DNA of 64,000 bases from Marinobacter sp. THAF197a (GCF_009363275.1 NZ_CP045324.1:3968001-4032000), one strand, 5' to 3'; positions 33,778 to 44,242 are shown, counted from the stretch's first letter. The notes: generated from the sequence alone by a model not told the origin. A program made the numbers and translations.

Positions 33778-36700
33778 ATGGGCAATCACCATGACAGTAT
33801 CGCCCTCGACTGGGTTCGGGGCGAAATACAGGACACGCTGACCCAAGGCCAGCATGCACTTGAAGCGTACGTCGATAATCGTGACGATACCGCGCGCCTG
33901 CGCTTCTGCCTGAACTACCTCCATCAGGTACACGGTACCCTGCAGATGGTGGAGCTCTACGGTGCGGCATTGCTCACCGAAGAGATGGAAAAGCTGACCC
34001 AGGCCGTCCTGAACGAAACCGTCACCAATGTTGACGAAGCCGTTGATGTACTGATGCAGGCCATCCTGCAGTTGCCCCAGTACCTCGAACACCTCGGCAG
34101 CAGCCGTGATGATTTTCCGATGGTGTTGCTGCCGCTACTGAACGATCTCCGGGCCGCCCGTGGCGAAGCCCTTCTGTCGGACACCTCACTGTTCAAGCCA
34201 GACCTCAGCCCCTCCCGAATCCGGGTAGGCAGCAAGGTCTCCGAGCGGCTGCACGACCCCAAGGTTCTCGGCCATCTGCGCAAGCTGCGGCAGATGTACC
34301 AGTTTGCCCTTGCCGGCGTGGTTCGGGAGGCCGACCTGGCCGCCCATTTTGATTACATGCAGAAGGTCATCCAGCGGCTGATTCGCCTGTGCCAGAAAAC
34401 ACCGCGCGGTGAACTCTGGAAAGCCGCCAGCGCCTTTGTGGAAACCCTTCGGGCCAACGTGAACCCGGTCAATACCGCGGTCAAATCCTTGTTGCGGGAA
34501 CTCGACGCCGAGATTCGCCGGCTGACCGACGAGCACGCCGACATCTTGCAACAGCCGGTACCGGAAGCCCTGTTCAAGCACCTGCTGTATTACGTTGCCC
34601 GGGCTCGCGACCTGGACAGCCCGCAGGTCAACGCACTCCGGGACGCCTATCAGCTGAACAGCGCGTTGCCGTCCGAAGACGACGTTGACGCAGCCCGTAC
34701 CCGCGTGTCCGGGCCAGGCCGTGATGCCATTCATTCCGTTGTCAGCGCCCTGAACGAAGAACTGGCCCGCCTGAAAGACCAGCTCGATCTGTTCGTGCGC
34801 GCCGAACTGCGCCAGAACACCGAGCTTGACGAGCTGCTGCCAGGCCTGCGCCAGGTTGCCAATACCCTCGCCGTTCTGGGCCTTGGCATTCCCCGCAAGG
34901 TGGTGACCGAACAGGTTGAACTGGTCGAAAAGCTCTGTGGCCAGGCAGAGCCCGCCGACGATGGCACCCTGATGGACATTGCCGGAGCCCTGCTTTACGT
35001 CGAAGCCAGCCTTGCTGGTCTGGACAGCGACCGGCGAACTGACGTCGAGGCCAGCAGTCAGGATGGCGAACGCCCCAACATGGGCAGTCTCGAGTTGGGC
35101 GACGCCAGTGAAGCCCTGCTCCGGGAGTCTCGCAACACCCTCGAGCAGGTCAAGTCGGCCATCGTCAACTTCATCGCCTCGCAATGGGATACCCGGGAAA
35201 TCGACCATGTTCCCGGCCTGTTGCACAGCATTCGCGGCGGGCTGAGCCTGGTACCGCTGGATCGCGTGGCAGACATGCTGGCCTCGGCTGAGCGCTACGT
35301 TTCCGATGTCTTGCTGAGCAACAAACAGGTGCCTGACTGGAAACAGCTGGACACCCTGGCCGATGCCGTCACCAGTATCGAATACTACCTGGAGCGCCTG
35401 GCGGAAGGCATCAGCGACAACGATTCCATTCTGAGGGTGGCCGAAGACAGCCTGGCCGGACTTGGCTTCCCGGTTGGCCAGGAGCCAACCTGGAACCTCG
35501 ACCAGCAAGAGAGCGAGCCTCTCGCCGTGCCGGAGGTGGATGTTCAGGAACCGGCCGAAGCACCGGAGGCCGCCAAGGCTTCGGATGATGAACTGGTCGA
35601 TGACGAAATTCTGGGTATCTTCGTGGAGGAAGCCGAAGAGGTTCTCCAGACCATCCATGAATTCTATCCACGACTGCGCCAGAGCCACGACGATCGCGAG
35701 GCGTTAACCGAAGTGCGCCGGGCGTTCCACACCCTCAAAGGCAGTGGCCGCCTGGTAGGCGCTTCCAGCCTTGGCGAACTGGCCTGGTCGGTAGAGAACC
35801 TGCTCAACAGGGTGATTGATCAGACCATCAAACCAAGCGACGAACTGTTTGCACTGGTGGATGAAGTCAACAGCCGGATTCCGTCACTGATTAACGAGTT
35901 CCGGGATGGCCATAGCAGCGGTGATGTCGCGGAGCTGATCGAACGGGCCGAAGCCCTGGCCACCACACGCCGGGCCGAGGCAGAGGAAGCCCCTGAACCA
36001 GCTGAATCACCAGAAACTGCCGAAGCCAGTGCCGGCCCTGAAACGGCACAACCGGATGAGCCGCTGACGGAAGAGTTTGCAGAGCCCGCCGCCACCGAGG
36101 CCGATGACAGTGATGACCTGATCGACGATGAGATTCTGGAAATCTTCATCGAAGAAGCCGGAGAAGTGCTCGACACCATCCGCGAATACCTGCCGATGCT
36201 GCTGCGCCAGCACGACGACCGTACCGCCCTGGCGGAAGTGCGCCGCGCCTACCACACCCTGAAGGGCAGTGGCCGGATGGTTGGCGCCGAGGTGATCGGT
36301 GAACTGGCCTGGTCTGTGGAAAACATGCTCAACCGGGTTATCGACGGCAGCATTTTCATGAACGACGACGTGGCCCAACTGGTACAGGACGTGACCGATG
36401 CCGTCCCGGCGCTGGTTACTGACTTCGAGCAACGTCGCCCCGCCAGCGTCGATACCTCGGTCATGCAGGCCCGGGCAACCGCCCTGGCCAACGGCGAGAT
36501 TCCGGACGCCACCTCCATGCCCCCGGCGGAAGCCGAGATAGGTGATGAAGGCCAGACAGCCCAGGATACCGGTCTGGAACACGCCGAGCCAGAATTCGAT
36601 GCGGTCGCCGGTGAACCAGATCAGGACGTCGATCCCGTTCTTCTTGAGATTTTCGAGAACGAGACCGAAACCCATCTGCAAACCCTCAAGGATTATCTGG

Positions 36701-39700
36701 TCGCAGCCGGTGACAAGACTTCGGCTGCCTACACCGATGACCTTTCCCGGGCCCTCCACACCCTCAAGGGCAGCGCCCATACCGCCGGTATCGGCCCGAT
36801 TGCCGAGGTTATTACGCCGCTGGAACGCTTTGTTAAAGAGTCCAGGGCCCAGAACAAACGTGCGGACCGGGACGTTCTGGAGCTGATCGAACAGGCCAGC
36901 CGCTACCTGACCGAGGGCCTGGCCCAACTCAGAAGCAACCCGCAAGGGTCGCTCGAGGGTACCGATGAATATCTGGCAAGACTGCAACAGATCAGCCAGC
37001 AAACCCTGCTTTCACATGCCATGTCTGACCACGAGCAGCAGTCTGAGCAGGCGCCGACGCAACTGGTTCAGCTGTTCCTCGGTGAAGGTCTGGACATTGT
37101 TCTGGACGCAGAATCGATCCTCGACGACTGGGCACAGCACCCGGAGCGCACAGACTCACTGGCCACCTTGCGTGAGGAACTGGAACAACTGACCCGGGGA
37201 GCCTCGGATGCCGGTCTGACAGACGTAGCCAACCTGGCCGCTGCCCTGACCCGCACCTACACCGCGGTCGCAGAAAACCAGCTGACACCGGGCGATGACT
37301 TCTTCGCCACCGTTCGCCCAGCCCAGGAACAACTGATCAACCTGATGGATCAAGTGGCTGCCGGTCTCGCCACCGAACCCAGCGACGGTTTGATCGAAGA
37401 GCTCGACGAACTGGCCAGCGCATCATCGCAAGCCAGTCAGGAACCAAGCGAATTCGATCAGCAGTTCACCGAGGATCTGGAAGAAATCGACCTCAGCCTC
37501 GAACTGGAAGAGCTGGACCAGGGCGCGCCCGAATCCACCGGGAGCGAGCAGCCACCGATGCCGGAACTGTCCTCGGATGACAGCGATATTGACGAGGAAC
37601 TGGCGGAAATCTTCCTCGAGGAAGCCCGCGATCTGATCAACAGCACCGCCGATGCCTTGCAGAGCTGGAGCGAAGATACCGGCAACCTGGACATCCTGCG
37701 ACTGCTGCAGCGTGACCTGCATACCCTTAAGGGCGGAGCACGGCTTGCCGACATCCCCTCGGTAGGCGACCTGTCCCATGAACTTGAAAACCTGTTCGAG
37801 GGGCTGACCGAGCAGAAGTTTGCCGTCACCGACACACTGTCTGATCTGCTGTTCCGTTGCCATGACCGTCTGGCAGGCATGGTAGAAGCCCTGGAAACCC
37901 AGGAGCCACCACGGCCGGCACCGGATCTGATTTCCGAGATCCACGCCTACATCGATACCGCGCGGGGCTCACGGCCGGTCACCGACGTCAGCCTCTCTGA
38001 CACCGCAGAGGTGTCCGAAGACCAGGAGTTGCCGCTGCCGGAGGCTGACGAGGCACCCGAAGAGACCACTGCGGAAGACGAATTACAGGCCACAGACCTT
38101 TCACACCTTGATCCTGAGTTGGTAGGCATTTTCCTCGAGGAAGCCTATGACCTGATCAACTCCACCGGCAGCTCGTTACATGCCTGGAGCGAAGATCCAT
38201 CGGATCGTGAGGTTGCCGCTGTCCTGCAACGGGAAGTACACACCCTCAAGGGTGGCGCCCGCATGGCCGGTGTCGATGCCATCGGTGACCTGACTCACGT
38301 GCTGGAAGATCTTTTCGAGAAAGTGGCGGAAGGCCAGCTCGACGCCAGCGGCGAAATGACTGACCTGCTGTTTGCCTGCCACGATCGTCTGGCTCAGATG
38401 GTTGAGCAGGTCGCCACCCAGAAGCCCTGCCCGCCGGCCGATGAATTGGTTCAGCAGGTGGAAGCGATTCTGCGGGGCGAGACCCCGGCGCCAGTACAAA
38501 CCTTACCTGCCGAAGAGGTGGAGGAGACGGAAGAGCCAGGCGCCGAGGACTGGAGTCCTGAAGCCATCGCCGAGCCCGGCACTGATAACCATGAAGATCC
38601 TACAGGTGCGCTGGCAGCGGCCTCCGACGACGACCTGATTGGCATTTTCCTGGACGAAGGCCTGGAGATCCACGAAGCCATCACCGAATGCCTCGACCAG
38701 TGGCGTGAAGAACCGGACGAACTGGCCGGCATCACCCGATTGCAGCAGGAACTGCATACCCTCAAGGGTGGCGCCCGCCTGTCTGATGTCGACCCGATTG
38801 CCGACCTTGCCGAGGCCTGGTCGGACGCGCTGGATACGCTGGTCTCCGGCGGTAACGATCAACCAGGTCTGCTGACGCTTAGCGACCGGGCCCTGGCCAG
38901 CCTCAAGTCCATGCTGGATACCATTGAAGCAGGCCAGAAACCGAAGTCTGCCAGCGACCTGATTGCCGACTTCCAGGCCGCCGGCCAGGTTTCCGACGAC
39001 CTGGCGGAGGCCCCGGAGGCATCCACAGAGGCCGACTCGGAAGTGGTCGATCCGGAAGTGTTGGAGATCTTCCTGGAGGAAGCCGGCGAGATCATGGACC
39101 AGCTTGAGCAGCTGCTGGATGACTGGCGCAAAGAGCCGGCCAACCATCATTTCAACCAGGAAGCGCAGCGCGCCCTGCACACCCTCAAGGGTGGTGCCAG
39201 GTTGTCGCAGCTCAGCGAATTGGGAGACAAGGCCCACGCCTTTGAAACCCGTCTGATTGACCTGGGTGGAAATGCTCCGGACGACAGCCAGTGGCAGGCG
39301 ATTACCGAAGACCACGATGCTATTATTGGTTTGGTGTCGGCTATCCGCACTCGCTTTGAGTCGGGTGCACCGGTTATTACACCGTCACAGACACAGCCTG
39401 ATTCAACGCAGCCAGAGCCGGCATCTGAGCCGCCAGCCGAGGTACCGGCCCCGCAACCAGAAACGCCGGCCAAACCGACCCCGGAGCAGCCCAAGCCAGC
39501 AAAAGCAGCGGCCAAGATCCGTAACAAGGCGGCCGAAGCCCAGCGAGCGGCCCAGGAAACCATCCGGGTGTCTGCGCCATTGCTGGACGAACTGGTTAAC
39601 CTGGCCGGCGAGACCAGTATTACCCGGGGCCGCCTGGAGCAGCAGACCAGCGATTTCAGCCACACCCTGGATGAAATGGCCGCCACCATCGAACGTTTGC

Positions 39701-41385
39701 GTGAACAGCTGCGCCGGATGGATATCGAAACCGAGGCCCAGATTCTGTTCCGGGCCGAACAGGAACACGGCCCAGACTACGGCGACGACTTCGATCCGCT
39801 GGAGATGGACCGTTACTCCTCCATCCAACAGCTGTCCCGGGCACTGTCCGAGTCATCCTCTGACCTTGCCGACCTGAGGGAAACCCTGGCCGACCGGGTA
39901 CGGGATACCGAAACCCTGCTGGTGCAGCAGTCCCGGATCAACACGGAACTCCAGGAAGGTCTGATGAAGACCCGGATGATTCCGTTCGCCTCGATGGTGC
40001 CACGCCTGCGTCGTATCGTGCGCCAGATCAGCGGCGAGCTGGGCAAAAAAGTGGACTTTGACGTTCGCAACGCCGAAGGCGAAATGGACCGCAATATCCT
40101 GGAGCGCATGATTGCGCCCCTGGAGCATATGCTGCGTAACGCCCTGGACCACGGCATCGAAACTCCGGAAGAGCGCAAGAAAGCCGGCAAGCCTGCCACC
40201 GGTGAAGTAACATTGTCACTGACCCGGGAAGGCGGCGATGTGGTTCTTAGGATGATCGATGACGGCAAGGGCATCCCGGCCGATGTGATCCGCGATAAAG
40301 CCGTTCGGCAGGGATTGATGCGGGCCGATGAAGACCTGTCAGAGCGGGAAATCCTGCAGTTTATCCTGCAGCCCGGCTTCTCCACCGCCCAACAAGTTAC
40401 CCAGATCTCTGGCCGTGGTGTGGGTATGGATGTGGTCGGCAGCGAGATCAAGCAACTGGGCGGCAGCCTGGATATTGACTCGGCCCTGGGCCGCGGCACC
40501 ACCTTTACCGTGCGCCTGCCGTTTACCGTGTCGGTGAACCGCGCCCTGATGGTCGCCACGGGTGAGGACTTCTATGCCATCCCGCTCAACACCATTGAAG
40601 GTATCGTGCGGGTCAGCACCTACGAGCTGGAAGAGTATTACAAGCCGGATGCCCCCATGTACGAATACGCCGGCCAGCAATACCGCCTGCAGTATCTGGG
40701 CAGCCTGCTGAACAGTGACCATCATCCGAAACTGCAGGGCCAGGCCTTGCCGTTACCGGTGATTCTGGTGCGCGGTGCCGAACAGCCCATGGCCTTGCAG
40801 GTAGACCACCTGATGGGCAGCCGGGAAATCGTTGTTAAATCCCTGGGGCCGCAGTTCAGTACCGTTCGCGGTGTGTCCGGCGCCACCATTCTGGGTGATG
40901 GTAACGTGGTGGTGATTCTTGACCTGCCAGCGATGATCCGTTCCGACATTCTGTCCGAACGGCAACGCCTGGCGAACCTCGAAAAAGCCCGGGAAACCAG
41001 CCGCTACGAAGAGAAAATCACCACGGTTATGGTGGTGGACGACTCGGTGACCGTGCGCAAGGTTACCTCTCGATTGCTGGAACGAAACGGCATGGAAGTC
41101 ATCACCGCGAAGGACGGTCTGGATGCAGTGGCCCAGCTTCAGGATCATCGCCCGGACATCATTCTACTGGACATCGAAATGCCGCGGATGGACGGTTTCG
41201 AAGTGGCCAGTTTCGTGCGCCACGACGACAACCTGAAGGAAACGCCGATCTGCATGATCACCTCCCGGACCGGCGAGAAACACCGCGAGCGGGCATTGTC
41301 GATCGGGGTCAACGAGTATCTGGGCAAACCGTTCCAGGAAGCCGAGCTGCTTGACACCATCAAGCGGCTGACCGGGAATCAGTGA
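33778..41385 (+). CDS. chpA: Multi-phosphotransfer chemosensory kinase ChpA (PilL)
   Basis: A 2535-residue hybrid CheA kinase, the hub of the pilus chemosensory pathway. I see seven canonical histidine-phosphotransfer motifs HTLKG, with His at residues 651, 826, 994, 1315, 1488, 1660 and 1801. A degenerate N-terminal phosphotransfer-like segment (LHQVHGTLQMVE, about residue 52) and others without His also occur. Then come the dimerisation helices (about 1930-1990), the ATPase domain (HMLRNALDHGIE at about 2115, DDGKGIP, GRGVGMDVV), a CheW-like domain, and a C-terminal receiver with phospho-acceptor Asp2465. Acidic, Pro/Glu-rich linkers separate the Hpt domains. Pseudomonas ChpA is similar, with eight Xpt domains. 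Start at MGNHHDSIALDW, with CCGGAG upstream. Confidence 0.95.
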   Translation: MGNHHDSIALDWVRGEIQDTLTQGQHALEAYVDNRDDTARLRFCLNYLHQVHGTLQMVELYGAALLTEEMEKLTQAVLNETVTNVDEAVDVLMQAILQLPQYLEHLGSSRDDFPMVLLPLLNDLRAARGEALLSDTSLFKPDLSPSRIRVGSKVSERLHDPKVLGHLRKLRQMYQFALAGVVREADLAAHFDYMQKVIQRLIRLCQKTPRGELWKAASAFVETLRANVNPVNTAVKSLLRELDAEIRRLTDEHADILQQPVPEALFKHLLYYVARARDLDSPQVNALRDAYQLNSALPSEDDVDAARTRVSGPGRDAIHSVVSALNEELARLKDQLDLFVRAELRQNTELDELLPGLRQVANTLAVLGLGIPRKVVTEQVELVEKLCGQAEPADDGTLMDIAGALLYVEASLAGLDSDRRTDVEASSQDGERPNMGSLELGDASEALLRESRNTLEQVKSAIVNFIASQWDTREIDHVPGLLHSIRGGLSLVPLDRVADMLASAERYVSDVLLSNKQVPDWKQLDTLADAVTSIEYYLERLAEGISDNDSILRVAEDSLAGLGFPVGQEPTWNLDQQESEPLAVPEVDVQEPAEAPEAAKASDDELVDDEILGIFVEEAEEVLQTIHEFYPRLRQSHDDREALTEVRRAFHTLKGSGRLVGASSLGELAWSVENLLNRVIDQTIKPSDELFALVDEVNSRIPSLINEFRDGHSSGDVAELIERAEALATTRRAEAEEAPEPAESPETAEASAGPETAQPDEPLTEEFAEPAATEADDSDDLIDDEILEIFIEEAGEVLDTIREYLPMLLRQHDDRTALAEVRRAYHTLKGSGRMVGAEVIGELAWSVENMLNRVIDGSIFMNDDVAQLVQDVTDAVPALVTDFEQRRPASVDTSVMQARATALANGEIPDATSMPPAEAEIGDEGQTAQDTGLEHAEPEFDAVAGEPDQDVDPVLLEIFENETETHLQTLKDYLVAAGDKTSAAYTDDLSRALHTLKGSAHTAGIGPIAEVITPLERFVKESRAQNKRADRDVLELIEQASRYLTEGLAQLRSNPQGSLEGTDEYLARLQQISQQTLLSHAMSDHEQQSEQAPTQLVQLFLGEGLDIVLDAESILDDWAQHPERTDSLATLREELEQLTRGASDAGLTDVANLAAALTRTYTAVAENQLTPGDDFFATVRPAQEQLINLMDQVAAGLATEPSDGLIEELDELASASSQASQEPSEFDQQFTEDLEEIDLSLELEELDQGAPESTGSEQPPMPELSSDDSDIDEELAEIFLEEARDLINSTADALQSWSEDTGNLDILRLLQRDLHTLKGGARLADIPSVGDLSHELENLFEGLTEQKFAVTDTLSDLLFRCHDRLAGMVEALETQEPPRPAPDLISEIHAYIDTARGSRPVTDVSLSDTAEVSEDQELPLPEADEAPEETTAEDELQATDLSHLDPELVGIFLEEAYDLINSTGSSLHAWSEDPSDREVAAVLQREVHTLKGGARMAGVDAIGDLTHVLEDLFEKVAEGQLDASGEMTDLLFACHDRLAQMVEQVATQKPCPPADELVQQVEAILRGETPAPVQTLPAEEVEETEEPGAEDWSPEAIAEPGTDNHEDPTGALAAASDDDLIGIFLDEGLEIHEAITECLDQWREEPDELAGITRLQQELHTLKGGARLSDVDPIADLAEAWSDALDTLVSGGNDQPGLLTLSDRALASLKSMLDTIEAGQKPKSASDLIADFQAAGQVSDDLAEAPEASTEADSEVVDPEVLEIFLEEAGEIMDQLEQLLDDWRKEPANHHFNQEAQRALHTLKGGARLSQLSELGDKAHAFETRLIDLGGNAPDDSQWQAITEDHDAIIGLVSAIRTRFESGAPVITPSQTQPDSTQPEPASEPPAEVPAPQPETPAKPTPEQPKPAKAAAKIRNKAAEAQRAAQETIRVSAPLLDELVNLAGETSITRGRLEQQTSDFSHTLDEMAATIERLREQLRRMDIETEAQILFRAEQEHGPDYGDDFDPLEMDRYSSIQQLSRALSESSSDLADLRETLADRVRDTETLLVQQSRINTELQEGLMKTRMIPFASMVPRLRRIVRQISGELGKKVDFDVRNAEGEMDRNILERMIAPLEHMLRNALDHGIETPEERKKAGKPATGEVTLSLTREGGDVVLRMIDDGKGIPADVIRDKAVRQGLMRADEDLSEREILQFILQPGFSTAQQVTQISGRGVGMDVVGSEIKQLGGSLDIDSALGRGTTFTVRLPFTVSVNRALMVATGEDFYAIPLNTIEGIVRVSTYELEEYYKPDAPMYEYAGQQYRLQYLGSLLNSDHHPKLQGQALPLPVILVRGAEQPMALQVDHLMGSREIVVKSLGPQFSTVRGVSGATILGDGNVVVILDLPAMIRSDILSERQRLANLEKARETSRYEEKITTVMVVDDSVTVRKVTSRLLERNGMEVITAKDGLDAVAQLQDHRPDIILLDIEMPRMDGFEVASFVRHDDNLKETPICMITSRTGEKHRERALSIGVNEYLGKPFQEAELLDTIKRLTGNQ

Positions 41386-42437
41386 TGGCCGGCCAATCTG
41401 GCCGGCCCGGGGTCGGGATTGTTTCCGATGTGGTCCTGCAACGCCACCGGTTGCAGGCCGCCACCGGTAAATTCGGCCTGGAAGTGTCATTTTCCGGCGA
41501 TCCGTCCCGACTGATGGACTATCCGGAATTCCCGGATGCGTGCCTGTGGCTGGTCACTCTGGAAGACGAGGCAGACCATCCAACGCTGTTTGATCATTTG
41601 CTGGAAAATACCGACGCTCCGGTACTCTTCGGGGTTGATCAGGCGCCCAAACCCGGCAGTACCGACTATTTCCGTTGGGAACGACGGCTTGTGGACAAGC
41701 TGGAGCAGCAACTTGGCCACCTGGAGGCACTGGACACCGCCAGCGATCTGGAAGAATTGGTGGAGACCACACCGGCGCCTCATTCGGCACCGGAACTGCC
41801 TCGTTGGATTGCCCCGGCGGCGCCAGGCTCATTGGCAGAGGATGTCTGGGTGCTGGGCGCTTCCCTGGGCGGACCCGCTGCCGTCAAAACGTTTCTGGAC
41901 AATCTGCCACCGGGATTGCCGGTGGGCTTTGTGTACGCGCAGCATATTGATGGCAACTTCACCGAGGTACTGACCCGGGTTCTTGGGCGACATGCCCACT
42001 ACCAGCTCAAACGGGCGGAACAAGGCTACCGGGTACGAAACGGTGATGTGGTGCTGTTGCCGGTTGAGCGGGAATGGGCGTTCGACACCCAGGGCCAACT
42101 GACAGAACGCAACACTCCCTGGCCTGGTCCCTATGGCCCGTCCATCGACCAGGTCTTGCTTAACGTCGCCGATTACTACGGCAAGCGTTGCCACGCCATC
42201 CTGTTTTCCGGCATGGGCAACGATGGCGCCATTGCAGCGCCCATGCTTAAAGCCTACGGCAGTCGCATCTGGGTGCAGGAAAGCAAGAGTTGTGGCAACA
42301 GTTCGATGCCGGATTCGGTCGCCGCTACCGGCTGCAGCAGCTTCTGCGGCACACCGGAGCAACTGGCGAAGGAACTGGTGAAAACCATTGAGAACAACTG
42401 CCTGCTCAAAGGCCGGCAGAAACGGGATTCCGCCTGA
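41385..42437 (+). CDS. chpB: Chemotaxis methylesterase ChpB (CheB-type)
   Basis: A 350-residue protein whose C-terminal half is the CheB methylesterase domain (WVLGASLGGPAAVKTFLDNLP with the catalytic Ser, then YAQHIDGNF with His, and SGMGNDGAIAAP with Asp). The N-terminal 150 residues lack the CheB receiver phosphorylation site and are poorly conserved. It would reverse PilK methylation of PilJ. Its ATG overlaps the chpA stop codon by one base (TGATG), indicating translational coupling. Confidence 0.9.
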   Translation: MAGQSGRPGVGIVSDVVLQRHRLQAATGKFGLEVSFSGDPSRLMDYPEFPDACLWLVTLEDEADHPTLFDHLLENTDAPVLFGVDQAPKPGSTDYFRWERRLVDKLEQQLGHLEALDTASDLEELVETTPAPHSAPELPRWIAPAAPGSLAEDVWVLGASLGGPAAVKTFLDNLPPGLPVGFVYAQHIDGNFTEVLTRVLGRHAHYQLKRAEQGYRVRNGDVVLLPVEREWAFDTQGQLTERNTPWPGPYGPSIDQVLLNVADYYGKRCHAILFSGMGNDGAIAAPMLKAYGSRIWVQESKSCGNSSMPDSVAATGCSSFCGTPEQLAKELVKTIENNCLLKGRQKRDSA

Positions 42438-42448
42438 GGTAACACGTC

Positions 42449-42910
42449 ATGAAAGAGAACAGCCAGTCCCTCTCCTGTGTCATGATTCCGGTCAGTGACC
42501 GGCAACTATTGCTACCCAACGTGTCGATCGCGGAAGTGGTGGACTTTTACAGCACCGACGCCGGCGCCAGTACCCCGGAATGGCTGGTAGGCTTTCTGGA
42601 CTGGCGTGGCCTTACCCTGCCGGTCATATCCTATGACGCGGCCAACGGCGGGATCCTGACCGTACCCGGAGACAACCGGGGCAGAATCATTGTGCTCAAC
42701 ACCATCGGTGATGGCCATCAGCAGGCCCCGTTCATGGCGTTGGTCACCCAGGGCATTCCCAGCCAGGCCCGACTGGTGGAAGAGCAAGTCCGGAAACTGG
42801 ACGGCGAAGCCGGACCGGCCGACCTCATGCAGGTGGAAGTCGACGGCGAAGCCGCCTGGATTCCCAACCTCGAGTACCTGGAGTCACTGGCGCTAACCGC
42901 CAGACACTGA
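42449..42910 (+). CDS. chpC: Chemosensory adaptor ChpC (CheW-like)
   Basis: A 153-residue CheW-domain protein, the second adaptor of the Chp system. Recognisable segments are MIPVSDRQLLLPNVSIAEVVDFY, PEWLVGFLDWRGLTLPVISYD and the C-terminal LEYLESLAL. It lies 11 bases after chpB and is the last gene of the cluster; the following zur gene has its own promoter-like sequence. A 14-base palindrome-like TGACCACCTGGTCA abuts its stop. Confidence 0.88.
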   Translation: MKENSQSLSCVMIPVSDRQLLLPNVSIAEVVDFYSTDAGASTPEWLVGFLDWRGLTLPVISYDAANGGILTVPGDNRGRIIVLNTIGDGHQQAPFMALVTQGIPSQARLVEEQVRKLDGEAGPADLMQVEVDGEAAWIPNLEYLESLALTARH

Positions 42911-42948
42911 TGACCACCTGGTCACAGCCGTAGCAGTACAGCCTGCAA

Positions 42949-42968
42949 GTGTTATAATGTTGCAAACT
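42949..42968 (+). promoter_or_regulatory. zur promoter with possible Zur half-site
   Basis: GTGTTATAATGTTGCAAAC lies 16 bases before the zur start. TATAAT at 42953-42958 is a perfect -10. The left half GTTATAAT matches the Zur box of gammaproteobacteria but the right half is poor, so autoregulation is only suggested. Confidence 0.35.
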
Positions 42969-42984
42969 TTGCAGGATCCAGACT

Positions 42985-43476
42985 ATGCCCGAACGCGCGC
43001 TTCCTTATCGCCCGCACAACCACGAGGCCTGTGTCAGCCAGGCCCTGGCGGATGCCCGGGCCATTTGCCGACAGCAGAATGCCCGCCTTACTCCCATTCG
43101 TGAGCGGGTTCTGGAACTGATCTGGCAATCTCACAAGCCCCTCGGGGCCTATGACATTCTTGCCATGCTGGGTACTGAGGGCCACAACGCAGCCCCGCCC
43201 ACCGTGTATCGGGCTCTGGATTTTCTGTTGCAGTATGGCCTGGTGCACCGAATTGCCTCCCTCAACGCCTTTACCGGCTGCACCCATGCTGGCGAACACC
43301 ACCGGGGTACCTTCCTGATCTGCCGGCAATGCAGCAATGTGCTTGAACTCGATGTCCCGGAGGTCATGGGGGCGGTAGAGGCGGCAGCGGCTGCCGTCGC
43401 CTTCCGGCCCGAAGAAGTCACTCTGGAAATCGCTGGTCTGTGCCCCCGGTGCCAAGGGGGTTCTGGCCATGCCTGA
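42985..43476 (+). CDS. zur: Zinc uptake regulator Zur (Fur family)
   Basis: A 163-residue Fur-family repressor. It has an N-terminal winged helix (TPIRERVLELIWQSHKPLGAYDILAML, PPTVYRALDFLLQYGLVHRI), then the dimerisation/metal domain with CTHAGEHHRGTFLICRQC and CPRC, giving the paired cysteines of the structural zinc site. With zinc bound it represses zinc-uptake genes. It overlaps znuC by 8 bases, so it would be coregulated with the transporter. Confidence 0.93.
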   Translation: MPERALPYRPHNHEACVSQALADARAICRQQNARLTPIRERVLELIWQSHKPLGAYDILAMLGTEGHNAAPPTVYRALDFLLQYGLVHRIASLNAFTGCTHAGEHHRGTFLICRQCSNVLELDVPEVMGAVEAAAAAVAFRPEEVTLEIAGLCPRCQGGSGHA

Positions 43477-44242
43477 TGCCCTGGTACAGCTGAATCAGCT
43501 GACCGTGCAGTTCGATGACCGCCCGGTGGTGGACCGGGTTGAAATGACGGTTCGCAGGGGCGACATCATCACCATTATTGGCCCCAATGGCGCCGGAAAG
43601 ACCACCCTGATCAAAGCCGTTCTGGGCATCCAGAAACCCAGTTCCGGCAAGGTCTCACTCGCTAAGGAGCTGGTCATTGGCTATGTACCCCAGCATCTGT
43701 CACTGGAGGCGACCCTGCCCCTGAGCGTACGCCGGTTCATGCTGTTGAGCGGCCGTTCCGGGGCCGAATGCGAGGCCGCCCTGGAGCGCACCGGTGTGCG
43801 GCACCTGCTGGATGCCTCGGTGCATCACCTGTCAGGCGGCGAAAAGCAGCGTTTGTTGCTGGCTCGGGCACTGGCACGGCGACCGGACCTTCTGGTGCTG
43901 GACGAACCCGCCCAGGGCGTCGATATCAACGGCCAGGCGGCCCTGTATGACCTGATCCGCCAACTGCGGGATGAGCTCAATTGCGGCGTGATCATGATTT
44001 CCCATGACTTGCACCTGGTCATGGCGGCCACCGACAAGGTTATCTGCCTGAACCAGCACGTGTGTTGCAGCGGTTACCCGGCCGACATTTCTCACGATCC
44101 GGCGTTTATCGAGACCTTTGGCCACCAGGTGGCAGAATCTCTCGCGGTCTATCACCACCATCACAACCACCGCCATAACCTGCACGGTGACATTGTGACC
44201 AGCACAGACGTTCAGGGAGCCTGTGACCATGAGCATCATTGA
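43469..44242 (+). CDS. znuC: Zinc ABC transporter ATPase ZnuC
   Basis: A 257-residue ABC ATPase with Walker A GPNGAGKTTLIKAVLG, signature LSGGEKQRLLLARAL, Walker B LLVLDEPAQGVD and H-loop MISHD. The C-terminus carries a His-rich tail (YHHHHNHRHNLHGD and CDHEHH), a possible zinc-binding extension. It energises zinc import with ZnuB. It starts inside the end of zur; znuB begins 14 bases before its stop. Confidence 0.93.
   Translation: MPDALVQLNQLTVQFDDRPVVDRVEMTVRRGDIITIIGPNGAGKTTLIKAVLGIQKPSSGKVSLAKELVIGYVPQHLSLEATLPLSVRRFMLLSGRSGAECEAALERTGVRHLLDASVHHLSGGEKQRLLLARALARRPDLLVLDEPAQGVDINGQAALYDLIRQLRDELNCGVIMISHDLHLVMAATDKVICLNQHVCCSGYPADISHDPAFIETFGHQVAESLAVYHHHHNHRHNLHGDIVTSTDVQGACDHEHH

Noticed and set aside
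34186..35688. A 500-codon minus-strand frame inside chpA
   Set aside because: Antisense to the well-supported ChpA coding sequence with no recognisable motif or ribosome-binding site.
42911..42924. TGACCACCTGGTCA after chpC as a terminator or operator
   Set aside because: Short inverted repeat with a two-base centre and no U-tract; insufficient evidence.
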